From: Oegoconia quadripuncta
Lineage: Eukaryota; Arthropoda; Insecta; Lepidoptera; Autostichidae
Assembly: GCA_949316235.1 (NCBI GenBank)
Contig: OX438743.1
Span: forward strand, 18,349,771 to 18,413,770
Reading direction: 5' to 3'
DNA: 64,000 nt
Shown here: one piece after another, positions 10,497 to 25,400 of the stretch
Position numbering within the stretch: position 1 is the first letter of the stretch
Layout: the number at the start of each line of letters is the position of its first letter
Notes under the pieces: generated by a model
What the model was told of the DNA's origin: nothing
What the model saw: the letters and a program-made list of their open reading frames with translations, nothing else
The model's database searches: none
Program-made: the position numbers and the translations under genes

Positions 10497-13400
10497 GTTA
10501 GTACATCAGTGTCAAAGCACTGCCACATTAGTATAATTTAAATTGATATACTGAACCGAGAGTATAAAATTTATGTACATTTACAGGTGATATATGTCAG
10601 CTTTCATAGATTATTAACAGATAGACGTCCTACAAATATACCTACTTCCAAGATACTAAAGACGGCCTCTCCTCTCCAAAAAATCAACGATATGACTTAT
10701 AATTACGATGACTAATAATTACGTTTTCCAAAATTATATTTATCCTAAATTTTCATTACATAAATTATTTTATTTAAAGTAACAAATAAAGAGATGGAAT
10801 TTAAATATAAACTAGAACAAATGTAAAAAATTGGGGCCGCGAGGCAAGGTACCCAAAACCCTGGCAGCGTTTCCTCGTTGTATGCAGATACTTAAGCGTT
10901 GAGCGAGGAAATAACCAGCTCTAGGGCCACCAGTGACATCGACTAAGCGCTTTGAAATATTAAAGAAAAATTTAAGAGCGCCCGGCCCCCAAGGACCTAA
11001 AGTTTCGACTCCAAAAGCAAGGAAAATGTATTCGGAACCGATGTCTCTGTTATCATTATACATGCCATAAACACTGCAAGCTTAACTTTATATGCGGATT
11101 TGTACAGTAACTTTTGTTTTTCATTGGCAATTTTTTTTCTCTCCTGTAGAGAATTTGAATTCCCATTAACTGGAGACGCCACTATCGATTACGAACAATT
11201 TACCCCAAGGAACCATAGTCGAATTCGATCAAAAAAATTTCGATTATCCATACAAAGTAAACCATTCTGAAACCACCTTTAGAATGGAAGTCCAACAATT
11301 TTCGTCTGGTGACTCCACTCCTGATTATGAACAACTTTCCACTATGAACAATAGCCGAATTGTTTGGAATAACGTTGCTAAAATGACAGTAGTCATGACA
11401 TAGACGTAGTAGATATAGTAGACATGTACACTATTTTAATGATTTTGTTGTATCCACTAACAATCCCAGGATGGCACTTAGCAACCCACTATAGTCTCCC
11501 GAGCTCTACGAGAGAAGTCAGGGAAAGAATATACTAGGTCTTTAAGCGCATGAGTGTTTGTTAGTATCTTTTAAGCAATAACAAACATAATTTTATTATT
11601 TGTTAAACTACTATTCCATTCTTACATTTGTCGTGGGGTTGGACATGTGCCCAAAGTCACCTCGGCCCCATCGGGATCTTTTGTCTCTTTGTCTTTCGCT
11701 CTCGCCTACTGCCAATTTATGGACTTCATAAACCTTATGACACAGGTTAGTGGAAAGAGCATGTAGACCCTGGGTTCGGGATACCCCTTACCCCAATGAT
11801 GCATACGCCTTGCGGCCATGAATAGAATAGAAATCTTTATTGTTTTAATTGTGGAGGATACAGGTCGTGTTTCTAGTATGCCATGGCATCGCAGTCGGAC
11901 AGAAGGTGCTTCATTGATACCCTTTCTTTATTGCATGCCCTGCATGTTGAATTTTCAGCTAGGCCCATTTTAAATAAGAGGTCCCTCGTTCCATAATGAC
12001 CAGTAAGCGCACTTACTATGAAACGGGTTTGCTCTGTGTTCAACTTGCAGATTTTCTTGGTTTGCTATACGCGAATGAAAATTGATCACGTAACCATAAT
12101 AGCATGTAAATCAAGGATCGGCATGAAATTGGCAGCCAAAATCCTCAAAGACAGGAAATCTGAAAATTTAGTGCTGTTCGTCAACTTTTTGCCTGTACCA
12201 TGTCATATTGGTCATGCTTGCCACTCGTGGCGTACACTTACACCAATCATCTAGTCACCAAACTAAGCGAAGCTTGTGTTATGGAAACTAGATAACGGAT
12301 AAACATACATAAATATTTATATAAACATTCATGACTTGGGAAAAAATGTTCGTATTCATCACACAAACATTTAACCCTCGCGGGATTCGAACCCGCAACC
12401 GTTGGTTTCGCTGACAGGGTCACTATCTACTACACCAATCGGCCGTCAAGTTAAGCAATGTCTGGCACGGTCATTCCATGGATGGGTGATCAATAGCGGC
12501 ATTTTAATACGAACAATTCCGTGCATCGGAGAACACGTTAAATAGTCGGTCACGGTTGTTTTCAAATGAAGGCAGTCGTTAAGCTGCCCCGGCTTAAAAA
12601 CACTGACTCAGGTGGCCCACTAGTCTGACACAATCCACAAATACGCACTGGGCCCGTCTGGTGGATTATGGCCCATACCCTCTCCCAGTGAGAGGAGGCT
12701 ATGCCCCAATAGTCGGTACGTATAAGGCTGTTGATAAAGATACAATACAATGCAATGCTATACAATACAGTACAGTACAGTACAGTACAGTACAGTACAG
12801 TACAGTACAGTACAGTACAGTACAGTACAGTACAGTACAGTACAGTACAGTACAGTACAGTACAGTACAGTACAGTACAGTACAGTACAGTACAGTACAG
12901 TACAGTACAGTACAGTACAGTACAGTACAGTACAGTACAGTACAGTACAGTACAGTACAATACAATACAATACAATACAAATACTCTTTATTGCGCAAAA
13001 TAATTTACAATAATTTTTGATGATAGATAAAGCATTTATTTACGCCACTGCGTTCACACAACTACACAATTTTTAAATCACAAAGAAATATACATACAAA
13101 TAAACGTAAAGACTAGAAAATACAAAGATCGAGTGTGTGCCGCAGTAGCACAAATGGGTTATAACTCACTCACTCACTCAAAGAGCGAAACACTGATTTT
13201 CAGTTACAACCCCTACAAGTACGAGTGCATAAAAGTACGTGCATGTTCCCGTCTTCGTGTACATTTGTGGTCAATCGTGAGTGAAAAGTGTCGGTTGTTG
13301 ATACAGCTAGCGTTGAGTAGTAATTATGATAACTAGTTAAATCAAAATCAAAATCAAAAAATGCTTTATTTTGTAGGTACACAGGGTACACTTAAAATAG

Positions 13401-16400
13401 TCAGATTTTACATTTTTAAAGCTACTGCTTGTTCAAAAGGCAATTTTCCCCTGAGAAGAACAAGCAAGAAACTCGAGAGGTCGCTCTTTTTAAAAAAAGG
13501 TTTTTATATTACAAAATTATTATTTTATATTATAATATTTCATTATTAATTGTGAAATAGCCTGGTTATGCGAACGGGCTGGTTATGTCCATGATTGTTT
13601 ATCATCTAAATAATCTGATATTTTATAATATGCTTTTTTAATAAGTTTCTGTTTTATAGTATCTTTAAATTTATTGAAAGGAAGATTTTGTATATCAACA
13701 GGAACTTTATTGAAAAAGCGTATACATAACCCTTTGAATGAATTACTGATTTTGTGGAGGCGACTTATGTGACCTGCAAGTTTATCTTTATTTCTTGTAT
13801 TGACATCATGTTTATCACTATTGTTCCTAAATGATGCTATATTTTTTTTGACATATATTAGATTTTCAAAAATGTACTGTGACGAAAAGGTTAGAATATT
13901 ATACTCTTTAAATCTGTCTCTAAGTGACACTGCAGGTCTCAATTGATAAATTGCGCGAACGGCTCGTTTTTGTAAAACAAAGATTGTATTGATATCTGCG
14001 GCATTTCCCCACAGCAAGATACCGTAAGACATCAGGCTATGGAAATAACTAAAATATACTAATCTAGCAGTATTTACGTCCGATATTTGTCTAATTTTTT
14101 TGACTGCATACGCTGCAGAGCTGAGCTTCTTCGCCAATTTATGGATATGAGGACCCCATTGTAATTTGGCGTCCAAAGTAATGCCCAAAAATACAGTGGA
14201 CTCAACAAGGTCTAGAGTGACATTTTTTATCATTATATTTGTGGGCACCTCCCTGACATTAGGCAGTACAAATTTTACACATTTAGTTTTTTTCTCATTC
14301 AGTAACAAATTATTTGCCGTAAACCATTCTACTATTTGAGAAATAGCATTGTTCACGTCGTCATAATTTAATTTTAGTCTATTTACTTTAAACATTACAG
14401 AGGTATCGTCAGCAAACAATACTATTTCATGTTTATCGTTTACAAGGTTTGGCAAGTCATTTATGTAAACCAAAAACAAAAATGGTCGGAGAATGGAGCC
14501 TTGTGGGACGCCCATACAGACTGTCGACCCTGACGATGTATTACCACTGATATCAACCCTCTGAACTCGGTTACTCAAATAAGAATTCAGAAGGTCGAGA
14601 GCTCGGCCGGTTACACCATAATGACGTAATTTCCTGATTAAAGTGTCGTGATGAACGCAATCAAAGGCCTTGGACAAGTCGCAAAATACTCCTATTGCAT
14701 CCCGCGCATCTTCCCAAGCCTCAAAAATATATTGTAAGAGCTCGACACCTGCATCGGTTGTCGAGCGGCCCCTTGTAAAACCGAATTGTTTATATGACAT
14801 TAGATTGTTACTGTAAAAATAACTCGATATCTGATTTAATATAATTTTTTCAAAGATTTTGCTGAGAGTCGGTAGTATTGAAATAGGTCTAAAATTAGAG
14901 GGGTCTGATGTACTACCGGCTTTAAATAAAGGTATGACTTTACTGTGCTTCATCAGATCAGGAAATATGCCATCATCAGTACATTTATTAAAGATATAAG
15001 CTAAGTGTGGTGAAATACAATCAATTACGGCACTAATAATTTTTACTGATAAACCGTGAAGGTCGGCAGTTTTTTTCTTGTCTAAAGAACGAAATGCTTT
15101 TAAGATGTCTATAGGACTTACATGATTAAATTTAAAATGGGAGTCACAAATCTCCACATTTTGTTTAAGTAGCGATTCAGCGAGTGTGGGACATGAATTC
15201 AGAGAATTTGTTGTTAATATTGGGATATCAGTAAAGAATTTTCTTTCAAAAGCTTCTGCAACTTCTAATTGTGAAGTTAGAATTCGATCATTAATTTTTA
15301 ATCGCGTATCAGTGTTAAGAGTTTTAAATTTGCCAGTTTCGCTATTTATAACTTTCCAAGTTGTCTTTACTATGTCCGCGCTATTCTTTATTTTATTATT
15401 TATAAAATTTGATTTTGCTGTGGCACAAGCTCGCTTGAATATTTTCGAGTATTGCCTAACATATTCAATAAAACTTTCGCTCTTATTATATGTCCTTTCA
15501 TCATAAAGCTCATATAACTTTTGCCTACTTTTATGAATTCCCACCGTCGCCCAATCACTAAAAACGAGGGAATTGTTGATTTTAGCAGATTTTGCTAAGA
15601 AAACTTTATTACTTTCAGTTTTTAAAATGTCAAAAACTGATTTATATAATACATTAGGATCGTCACAGTACGGTAAATAATCTAATTTCGCAGTAACTTT
15701 ACTCTTATATTGATCGAGTAGTGACTCAGTTACTGGCACGTACGATATATCTCTTTTCAGCGTTTTATTAATTGCTATGTTAAAAACCGCTAACTGACCA
15801 CAGTGATCTGAACTTAATTTATTTAAAATAGATTTATCACTGGGTTGTAAATTCGAGAAAATGTTATCAATGCAAGTAGCTGATGTAGAAGCTATTCTAG
15901 TGGGCACTGAAAAAAGATTAGCAAGATTATAGCAACTGAAGAAAGATTTAAGTCTTCTGGTTTGAATGCTATCTTCTAATATGTTTATATTAAAATCTCC
16001 GCAAATTACAATGTATTTATTTGAATTACTAATTTTACACAGGATTTCATCCATGATTTTCTCAAATAATTCATAAGATGAAGAAGGGGGTTTATATACA
16101 CATAATACAGTAAGCCGCGCAATTTCCACACAGGCTATTTCAATAGTTCGCTCAACAGAAAGGTTTACAATATCGAGGCGAAATGATAATGATATGACAA
16201 AAGGAAAAAGAGAAGTCATAGGCAGTTCCACTACAGGTGACGCTTTGGAATTCCAATTTTTTATTTTTCCATTAAATGTGCCCTAAGGTGTTTTAACAAT
16301 GAATATGAATGAGGTGTTTAAATATGACAACAATAGAACACAAACAATAGAACCAAGATGTCATGTTTACAGTGCAAAATAACCCTGTATGACGTAAAAT

Positions 16401-19400
16401 TTACAGGTTTAACCATACCCATTGGTTATTAAATTTAGGCGTAAAATAACACTAAAATAATCGTTTTATTTATTTCTAAGTCTATCTTGGCAAGTAAACG
16501 GTATCTTGACATCGCAATTTTTCACAAAAAACAACTCGCAAAGTTACAAACTCGTGTAATTAATGTGAACAACAATCGAAAAGGCCACGAAAAACAAGGG
16601 GGACTAAAAATAAAGAGTTTTCTTTTATCCTGTCTCTGGCTAAGTGACATTTCGCGGTCTCTCGTTCGAGATAAGATGGTATTTATTTGTCTCCACAAAG
16701 TCCTTTGTGCGAAGGAACGGCTGCTATCTGATGGTTACTTTATTTCAGGGGTGATAGATAAAGTTTTTACAAATTGTACCTCAAGTTAGTTGTGTTGTGA
16801 CTAATTTCGAATAGCGACAAGTATATAATAATGTTATAGGTACCTAATCGATGTTATCTCAACTGCTTTTTTCGTAATGTTGAAAATGGAACAAGTGACG
16901 TTGTTTCCGATCGCCATTTTGAATCCATTGGTGAAAGTTCGCAAAATTGAACCCATGAGTAACGTTATTGTCTGGCCAACGAAAGCGTGACCTGGAATTT
17001 TCATAAAAGTTTTCATATGGCAACATTATTAAGCTGTTAAAGGCTAATTTATAATAACGCCTCCGTGGCTCAATGTAAACAACATTGGCTTTACGATTCG
17101 GATGTCGCGGGTTCGATCCCCAGCGGGGTACATGTTTTAAGTACTCGGTTTGGTTGGTGGTAGGACAATTTAAATGTCCGCCTGGCTAGCTACCACCATC
17201 TTATCTAAATCTGCCGCCAAGCAGCAATGTTAATAGCATTGTTGTGTTCCGCTTGTCAGAGATAAGATATACAACATTTTCGTTCGTATTTGTTCTAAAT
17301 AAGCTAATAAAATAATATAGTAATTTCTGACATTATCGTTTAGGCTGGGAGCGCCGGTGGCTCAGCAGTTAAGGGTTTGGGAAATCCGGGTTTGATTCCC
17401 AGGCAGGCCATGTACCTAAGAGTTTTTAAATTTAATTACTTATATGCATTTATCCGACTGCTCTTAAATGGTGAAGGAAAACATCGTGAGGAAACCTGCA
17501 TGCCTAAGAAATAAAAATTTAAAGGCATGTGAAGTCCCCATCCCGCATTGGGCCATCGTGGTAGACTATGGCCCATACTCCCTCGTTATACGGCGGAAGG
17601 CCTAAATCCGTGCAGTGGGATGTTTACGGGCTGATGATGATGATGAAATACAGTATTCATGCAAGTAACTTCTTGGTGGAATTTTAAAATACATGGTTGA
17701 TTCAAGGAACCTAGTACACTATGTATCAAATTGATGACGACCGCTTGGTGTAGTGGATAGTGACCCTGTCAGTGAAACCAACGGTTGCGGGTTCGAATTC
17801 CGCAACGGGTAAATGTTTGTGTGATGAATATGAACATTTATTCCCGAGTCATGGATGTTTATATAAATATTTATGTATCTTTATCCGTTATCTAGTATCC
17901 CTAGTACAAGCTTTGCTTAGTTTGGGACTAGATGATTGGTGTAAGTGTCCGAAATATTTATTATTATTATTATTAATTGAGCCCGTGAGGCACGCTCGCA
18001 GCATTTCCTCGATAGATGCAGATACTTAAGCGTTGAGCGAAGAAACAGCCAACTCTCGGGTCCCCAGTTACATCGTGTGTAATATCCACTTGTATAAACT
18101 GATGATTTAGCTGAGTGTACATACGGAATTTTTGGTCCTCCGATCATACATAATATTGTAAAACCGAATTAAGAACATCCAATCTCAGTATCCGAGCAAT
18201 TCGTAAGGAAATATCATTATTCCCGACCCAAGCCGTGACCAGAAAACGAAGTTGTCTCCATTATATTATGAGAGGACGATATTGAATTATCTCAGCTAGG
18301 ATATAAATCTTGTGCGTCGGCATTTGAAAGGCATTTGTCCTTTTTTCGTAGCAAAAAATCCTTTGTCTGTTTTCAATCAAAGGGAACGAATGCCAGGGAT
18401 GGCAGATATTGCCGAACCGATGCGAGCGAAATGACGTATTTTACATATTACCGCATCTGAAAGTGGAAAAGTTTTTAAGATATGGCCTGACATATGGGTA
18501 TTTATAAAGGTCTTTTAAAATATTGGAAATTCGTCAAATAAAACTAAATAATAATAAATGTGGTGAGGTAATGACCTCACCACATTTTACCAAATGTTCG
18601 GCATTATAGAAAGTTATTGACTGTCCTGAAGTAATCATTAAAGAAAAATACAAAATATTTATTTCATCACCTTAAGCCTAAAATTTCAGCTGAGGAGCTC
18701 CTTTTGAGTAAGAGACAGTACATATTCTCTTTAGATTTAGAATTTTTAATTTAAAACACATATTGCTTGTAACTTAGAGTTAGAAGATATTAATTAAACA
18801 AAGTATTTTTTGTGCGTGTGTGAGTGTGTGTATGTGTGAGTGTTTTAAGATTTTTATTTTAATTAAGCATATATTTATTCTGTATATCTGCTTTATTTAT
18901 AGATTTTTAGCTTATATCTATATGATTATATAATTTTAAGACATAGAAGCCCTAGCTTCGCCTGAAACAGAGGATTTTCCTAGTTCAGACACAGGTGTTA
19001 CAGTTGCAATTAAGTATTATTATGTAGATTTTATGTTTTAATGTACAATACAAATACTCTTTATTGCGCAAAATAAATTACAATATTTTTTGAGGATAAC
19101 AATAGAACACAATTAGGCCGTCTTATCACTAAAAGCGATGTCTTCCAGACCAGACCAGACCGCCCGATTTAACCATTCCAGACTTATTTTGTGGGGTTAT
19201 TTGAAGTCACGAGTCAATGTCTACAAGCCTCAGAGTCTTGAAGCCTTCAAAGAGAATATCCGTCAAGAATGCGAGAACCTATCGCTGTAAGTTCTGGCAA
19301 GAGTAATGGAAAATGCCATAACTCGGGCAGGTTTGGTCAACAATTTTGGCGGCGACCACTTGGCCGATATCATTTTCTCGAATTAAGAAATCTATTAAAC

Positions 19401-22400
19401 ATAATTTAAAAGCAGTTTAAAAGTTTTTCATTCATAAAACAAATTACAGATAACATCGGATGTTAACTTTTGCGCCACCCGTTACCTTGTCTATCCACAT
19501 TTAATACTAGCCTTCCTCCCGCGGCTTTGCCTGGGTGAAATAACTTTATCGCGGAAATTTGTTTTTCCCTCTGGAACTTCACTTTATCGGGATAAATATC
19601 CTATGTCTTAATCCAGGATATATATTCTAATTATGTACCAAATTTCATCCAAATCCATTCATCCGTTTCGCCGTGATTGAGCAACAAACAAACAAACAAA
19701 CATACAAAATTTCGCATTTATAATATTATTGTCAGGTATAGCTATCGTCCTTCATGGTTTTATCTGGGCTACTCGTATTTTCCCGGATGATTCGTCACCG
19801 TTCATTTATTTTATCTCAAAGGAGTTTCCGTCATAATTAAAATAAAACCTCCTTAAAGGGTGCTCAGGAAACTGCTTTATTTGCATATCGCACTCGGGCT
19901 ATTCTTGAGCAAATGGCCTATAAAATGCGCCGATAACGGCTAAGGTAAAAGCTTATTGGGCTATTCTGAAAATGCTGGCTAAATATGTATATTGTGAAAG
20001 TAGTCAGCTCATGCATAGATATGTACTATAATGCATGAGCTATATGACTGTATTTTAAAGCACAATAATTAGTAAATAAATAAATATAGTTAAGTAGAAT
20101 AAATAAATATCTTTAGATATACACATTAAGCAACTAAACGACTACATGTTTTTTTTGTATAAACATATACAAAAAATTCAAATTCACCCTGTATATACGT
20201 ACAGGAGGTTAAATCGAGGGCGGAAAGTAGAGACACTTGATCATTACTTCATCGACAATAGCATAGCTCTTAAATTGAAGAAGATACGTACAGGGTGAAT
20301 TTGAATTGGTGTAATTCCTATTAACTAGTAACGGTACGAACAACTTTCCCCAAAGAGACATAGTCGAATTCTATATAAAAAAATTCGATTACCTATACAA
20401 AGTAAACCATTCAGAAACCACTTTTAGTATGGAAGTCCAACTAAATGTAAATGTAAAAATCTATAACAAACATGCCCCTTGCTGGAACCGAACCCGCTAC
20501 CTCTAGACATTGCGGTCAGGGTCTCTAAAGTCAGGAAACCAACGGTCACAACCTATGGGAGATTGCGAACTGGGAAGTGAAATCTACTGATTTCCCGAAA
20601 CATTGAAATGATCTGGAACACTGAAGAAACGTGACGTAATCGCAGCCAAAGGACTAAATTCAAGGTCACAGATTACTAAATTGCCAAGTGGCTTTACATA
20701 AAGCCAAGTGACGTTGTTTCGACTGCTATAATTATATTTTATATTGGACGATCGGTTGGTGTAGTGGATAGTGACACTGTCAGCGGATTCCGGTTCGATT
20801 CGAATCCCGCGACGGGTAAATGTTTGTGTGATGAATGCGAAGTCAAGTGAAGAATGGAATATAATTTCAGATAGAAATGTTTGTTTTCAGATCATTATTT
20901 GCGTAGTTATTTTTTAAATTTTTTTTCCCTTGACACCTCATTTTATTATAATTATCTAAACATACTCGTAGTTGTAGTATACATATACATAGACTGCTAA
21001 AATTATACCCCTTCTATATCGTCTTTAGATAGATTTATTTATTTCTCCAGTCCCACATATAATAATTTTGGTAGAAACTGTTTTAAAAGTATTGCTGTGT
21101 ATGGCATTGGCATGGGCGACCTGTTTGGCGTGACGACCTGTTTGGTGTAGTGGTTAGCAACACTGACCACTATACCAATAGGTTGCGGGTTCGAATCGCG
21201 CTAGGGCATATGTTTGTGTGATGAATATGGACATGTGTACCCGAGTTATGGAAGTTTTCATTTACAATAAGTATTAATTTACAAAAAAAAATGTATTTAT
21301 GTAGTATATCAACCATCTAGTATCCACAACACAAGCCTATAGCTGCTAACTGTGGAACTAGATGGCGCTTTGTGTATGTATAAGAATATTTTTTAGAAAA
21401 AAGGTAAATGTTATTAAATCTCTAAATACAGAATAGACCACTAGAATGACTAGAGGGCGACGATGCGCCGCTTGGATGGACCGTTTCCTATAAAAGCCTT
21501 TGAGCTCTATTTAGACGTATACACATGGATTAATATACTTAGATAACCTTTAAGTAGACACCTTTTAAGTTTACCTTTTAGATATGGATAGACCCATCAG
21601 GAAGGCATACAGAAAGAGACCCGAATCTCGAAATTTTTAATTAATATTTATTGATTGTAAAATCGTTTCTGTGTAATCGTAACAAGAACTATGATTTTCT
21701 GATGACTTTTGGTGTTAACACACGTGTATCTCAGAAATGATGTTCTATTGTGTATGTATATGTTTTCCTACTTGGATTGGTACAAATGGACCGATTAGAT
21801 GGCCGCCAAGATTTCCCGATCTAACACCGCTAGATTACTTCTTATTGGGAATGTGAGAAATTTGCTATACAAAAAGTAATACAAAAACGTGGCCCAGTTA
21901 CAAACAGAATTGAGACATAGATAACATATCGAGTATTCACTATAATATGATAATAAAATCAACAGGCAGCGAACTTATTAAAAGATTGACGATTTGCATA
22001 AGACAAGAAGGAGCACATTTTGAGCATTTAATTAATTAATTTACAAGAATTATTTTGACTTAGGCAGTTTCCAGTATGTTTTTAGTTTGATTAAAATTAT
22101 TAATTTTACGATACTCCTGTCTTTTAAGATACTATGTTACTTCAGAGAAATTATAATTTTGTGTTCATTCTTTTGACTGACATCATAAAAATACGGGGTG
22201 TTTTTTTTTTCATATTTGAGTCGGTTCGATTCGCACACGAAGCAAATAATTTTTAGGAAATGTTAGAATGCAGTATTGCTAACTTTATGTTACTGTTAAC
22301 GTCGTCCGGCGATACCAGCGCCACCAGGCCCACTTCCCATTGCAACATTGCAAACTGCGTATTATTTATTATACTCATTTCATTATTGAAATAATAAATT

Positions 22401-25400
22401 CTGTCGCTAATTTATCGCTATCTACGACATATATTACTTTCGTTGGTCTACGGATTTCTTCATTCCTGATTCGATCACATAGAGCACGAGTGTGATCTTC
22501 AGCCTTCTTATGAAGGCCATAGTGGGAGACCATTTTTCAGTGCCATAAGTCATCAGTGGTTACATATTGATTAAGGACTTTCATTTTCAATCAGACAGAT
22601 ACAACAAATGTATACCACTCCTCTCTTTATGAGGGTCAAAACCACTGCTTCAAAGCAATACCTATTTAAATGTTAATAAATTATTTAAACATCAGAAACA
22701 AAAAGAGAATAAGCCGTCTCCCCACCAGGCAACATTTGTCGAGCGACATGACTGTATTAACTGTGTCCGCGGAGATATCGGGCGACGTTGCCAGACTTGA
22801 CCGACATGTTTCGGACCATCGCGAGATTAACCATAATTACATAAGCTGCACTGAACAACGTTACCTCTTCCGGAGACATGATAACGGAGACAAAACATCG
22901 GGTGACGACGATCGATGTATCCGGGGACAAATGTCGTGTAGTGACGTGGCTGAAACTGCAGTCCATCCCATAAAATATAAACTACTGTACTTGATTGTTT
23001 CTTGTTTTTTTTTTATAATGATACAAGTCTTTATTTCTTGCAGGTCAATCCCACAACAAGTCCTACCATATCTACCAAATAGGAGAAATAGCGGAACCAA
23101 ATTTCCAAAACTTCGCACAATTCGGCACCTTGGACCACCTGATGACTGAAGGGGATGAGGAGGCGAAGGTCTACGATCAGTTCTTGGGGCCAGAAGTGAG
23201 AGATGTTATTGGAGAATCAGAGAGTATGATGTTTGTCGATGGCAGCCACAGTTTGGTATCGATGGTATGTCGCACGAACCCATCACCGGACTGGTTCGTT
23301 GGGGTGGACAGTCTCGATCTCTGTGTGGACTCCTCTTGGGTGGATCAAATTTCGTTAGATGTGAGTACAGAAAAAAAAATTTTTTTGAATGTAATTCTGG
23401 CAATTATGCAGTTTTCAGATTTTTTTTCTTCATTCAGTTATAACTCCTTCGAATTAGTATACCTACAATGTGAATTTGTACTTAATGGTTTGACAGGAAC
23501 CATTGTTTTCTCAGGAAATCGTGTAATTAGGGGAGTACTTTTAAAAATATTTAAAACCTAAGAACACTTAAATTGTGTTATGCCGGAATCTTAAAGTTTA
23601 TTCTATTTCAGACTGTACAGTCGACGGTATGATGACGTCATATTACACTGCCAGTAGAGTCGTGGTCGCGCAAAGCTACCTGTACCTAACTTAACATGTA
23701 CTTACATTATATTGTTTTAATAGTATATGCACTTATAATTTCATTTTTTTCTTCTTAGCGAGTCGATGGCTAACACATCAAATTCTTGAAGACCAGAACG
23801 CGGCCACGAACAAAGCACCGTCCGTGGCATCGTAGAGGTCCTAATTTCATTACCAGCATATCAGTATTTATGATTTACTGCGATGTAATTAACTTTTTTA
23901 ACTTCAGTAAAACAACTGACAGTTCTTTTTTTATTTTTTATTTTTTTTTTTTTTATGCACGACGGGTTCGTACTTGACCTCAATCACACCTGATGTTAAG
24001 TGAAGACGAGGTCGAAGGTGGAAACGTACTGACCCGGAAACCCCAATACATTTGGGGGACTGGCTATCTTATCTCTGACAACCGGAACACAACAATGTCA
24101 TTAACATTGCTGCTTGGCGGCAGATTTAGATAAGATGGTGGTAGCTAGCCAGGCGGACATTTAAAATGCCCTACCACCAACCAAACCGAGTACTTAAACA
24201 TGTACCCCGCTGGGGATCTAACCCGCGACCTCCGAATCGTAAACTCAATGTTGTTTGCATTGAGCCACGGAGGCGGAAGTTCTAAACGCTCATTGGCCAA
24301 GTATCGTCTGGAACGTGACTTTTTTTTATGACAAGTAACAAAAATAAACGTATTTTACAGCTCGAACTACTGGATGCAGGAGTAGTTAACGGCGTGCCAT
24401 TTAACCAAGAAATTCCATGGCCCACGAAACCGCTGGAACCTATCGAGAGAATTGCACTACGGGATCCTACGTTTGCCGGCTCTAACTTATATCATCATAA
24501 AGTGAGACACCTACCGCCAGTAGCAATAATAGAGTTCGTTAAGGTATCTAGAACTTTTTTAAATTTCTATTCTTAGAACAATTCTGATAATAAAAGCATA
24601 CCGGATCTAACTTCTTTTAAAAGTCACAACACAACACAAGCCTATCGTTGCTTACTGTGGAACTAGATGGCGCTGTGTGTGTCTCAGGATATTTTATTTT
24701 TATTTTTTTTATAAGTGTATAAAAGAAATTAGATCCGGTATGCTTCTTGTATAAGTGTAAGGATGAGACAGTTTCCACCAATCTCACAGTCAGTATATTA
24801 AAGCTGCCCCGCCTTCAATTGCATACAGCCAGACCTAACCGCTTAGCGTATTCTCCGAAGCACAGAAACACTCGTATGAAGGGGTGCCCGCGTCAGATGC
24901 TGATTAATTTCGGTAAAAGAAAAGCGATTGCGACTGCGCCACCAACAACAAGAGTGAAGTTTTTTTTTGATCTTTATTTAATTTAGGGATTTTTATACCC
25001 AAGAGTGACGATGCCAATCTTATCCTAATACAAAAAATTTCACGTCTTTACCGAACATAGAGAACAGGACACTGCTGAGGACATTGCTGAGCCTGAACTT
25101 GTATCAGACAATATGCTCTAACAACCTTATAAGTGCGTCCCTTTAAGTGAAGTTGGCTTTCGGAGTCGAAACTTTAGGTACTTGGGGCTTAAATTTTTCT
25201 TTAATATTTCAAAGCGCTTAGTCGATGTCACTGGTGACCCGAGAGCTGGTTGTTTCCGCGCTCAACGCTTAAGTATCTGTATCCAATGAGGATACGCTGC
25301 CAGCGTTTTGGGTAACTTGCCTCGCGGCCCCATTTTTTCACATTTGTTCTAGTTTATATTTAAATTCCATCTTTTTATTTGTTACTGTTTTTAAATAAAT

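Noticed and set aside
12448..12495. Possible 5S rRNA gene
   Set aside because: Only part of the internal control region is present, diverged, and fused to a SINE body.
12562..13020. Six overlapping open frames on both strands with YSTVQ/CTVLY repeats
   Set aside because: They are translations of the (TACAG) microsatellite, whose unit has no stop in several phases.
12661..13040. CRISPR-like array
   Set aside because: Simple five-base satellite with no spacers, in a eukaryotic genome.
23130..23561. 143-residue open frame over spondin exon 2
   Set aside because: It is the exon 2 frame read through its donor into the intron; the extra part has no domain features.
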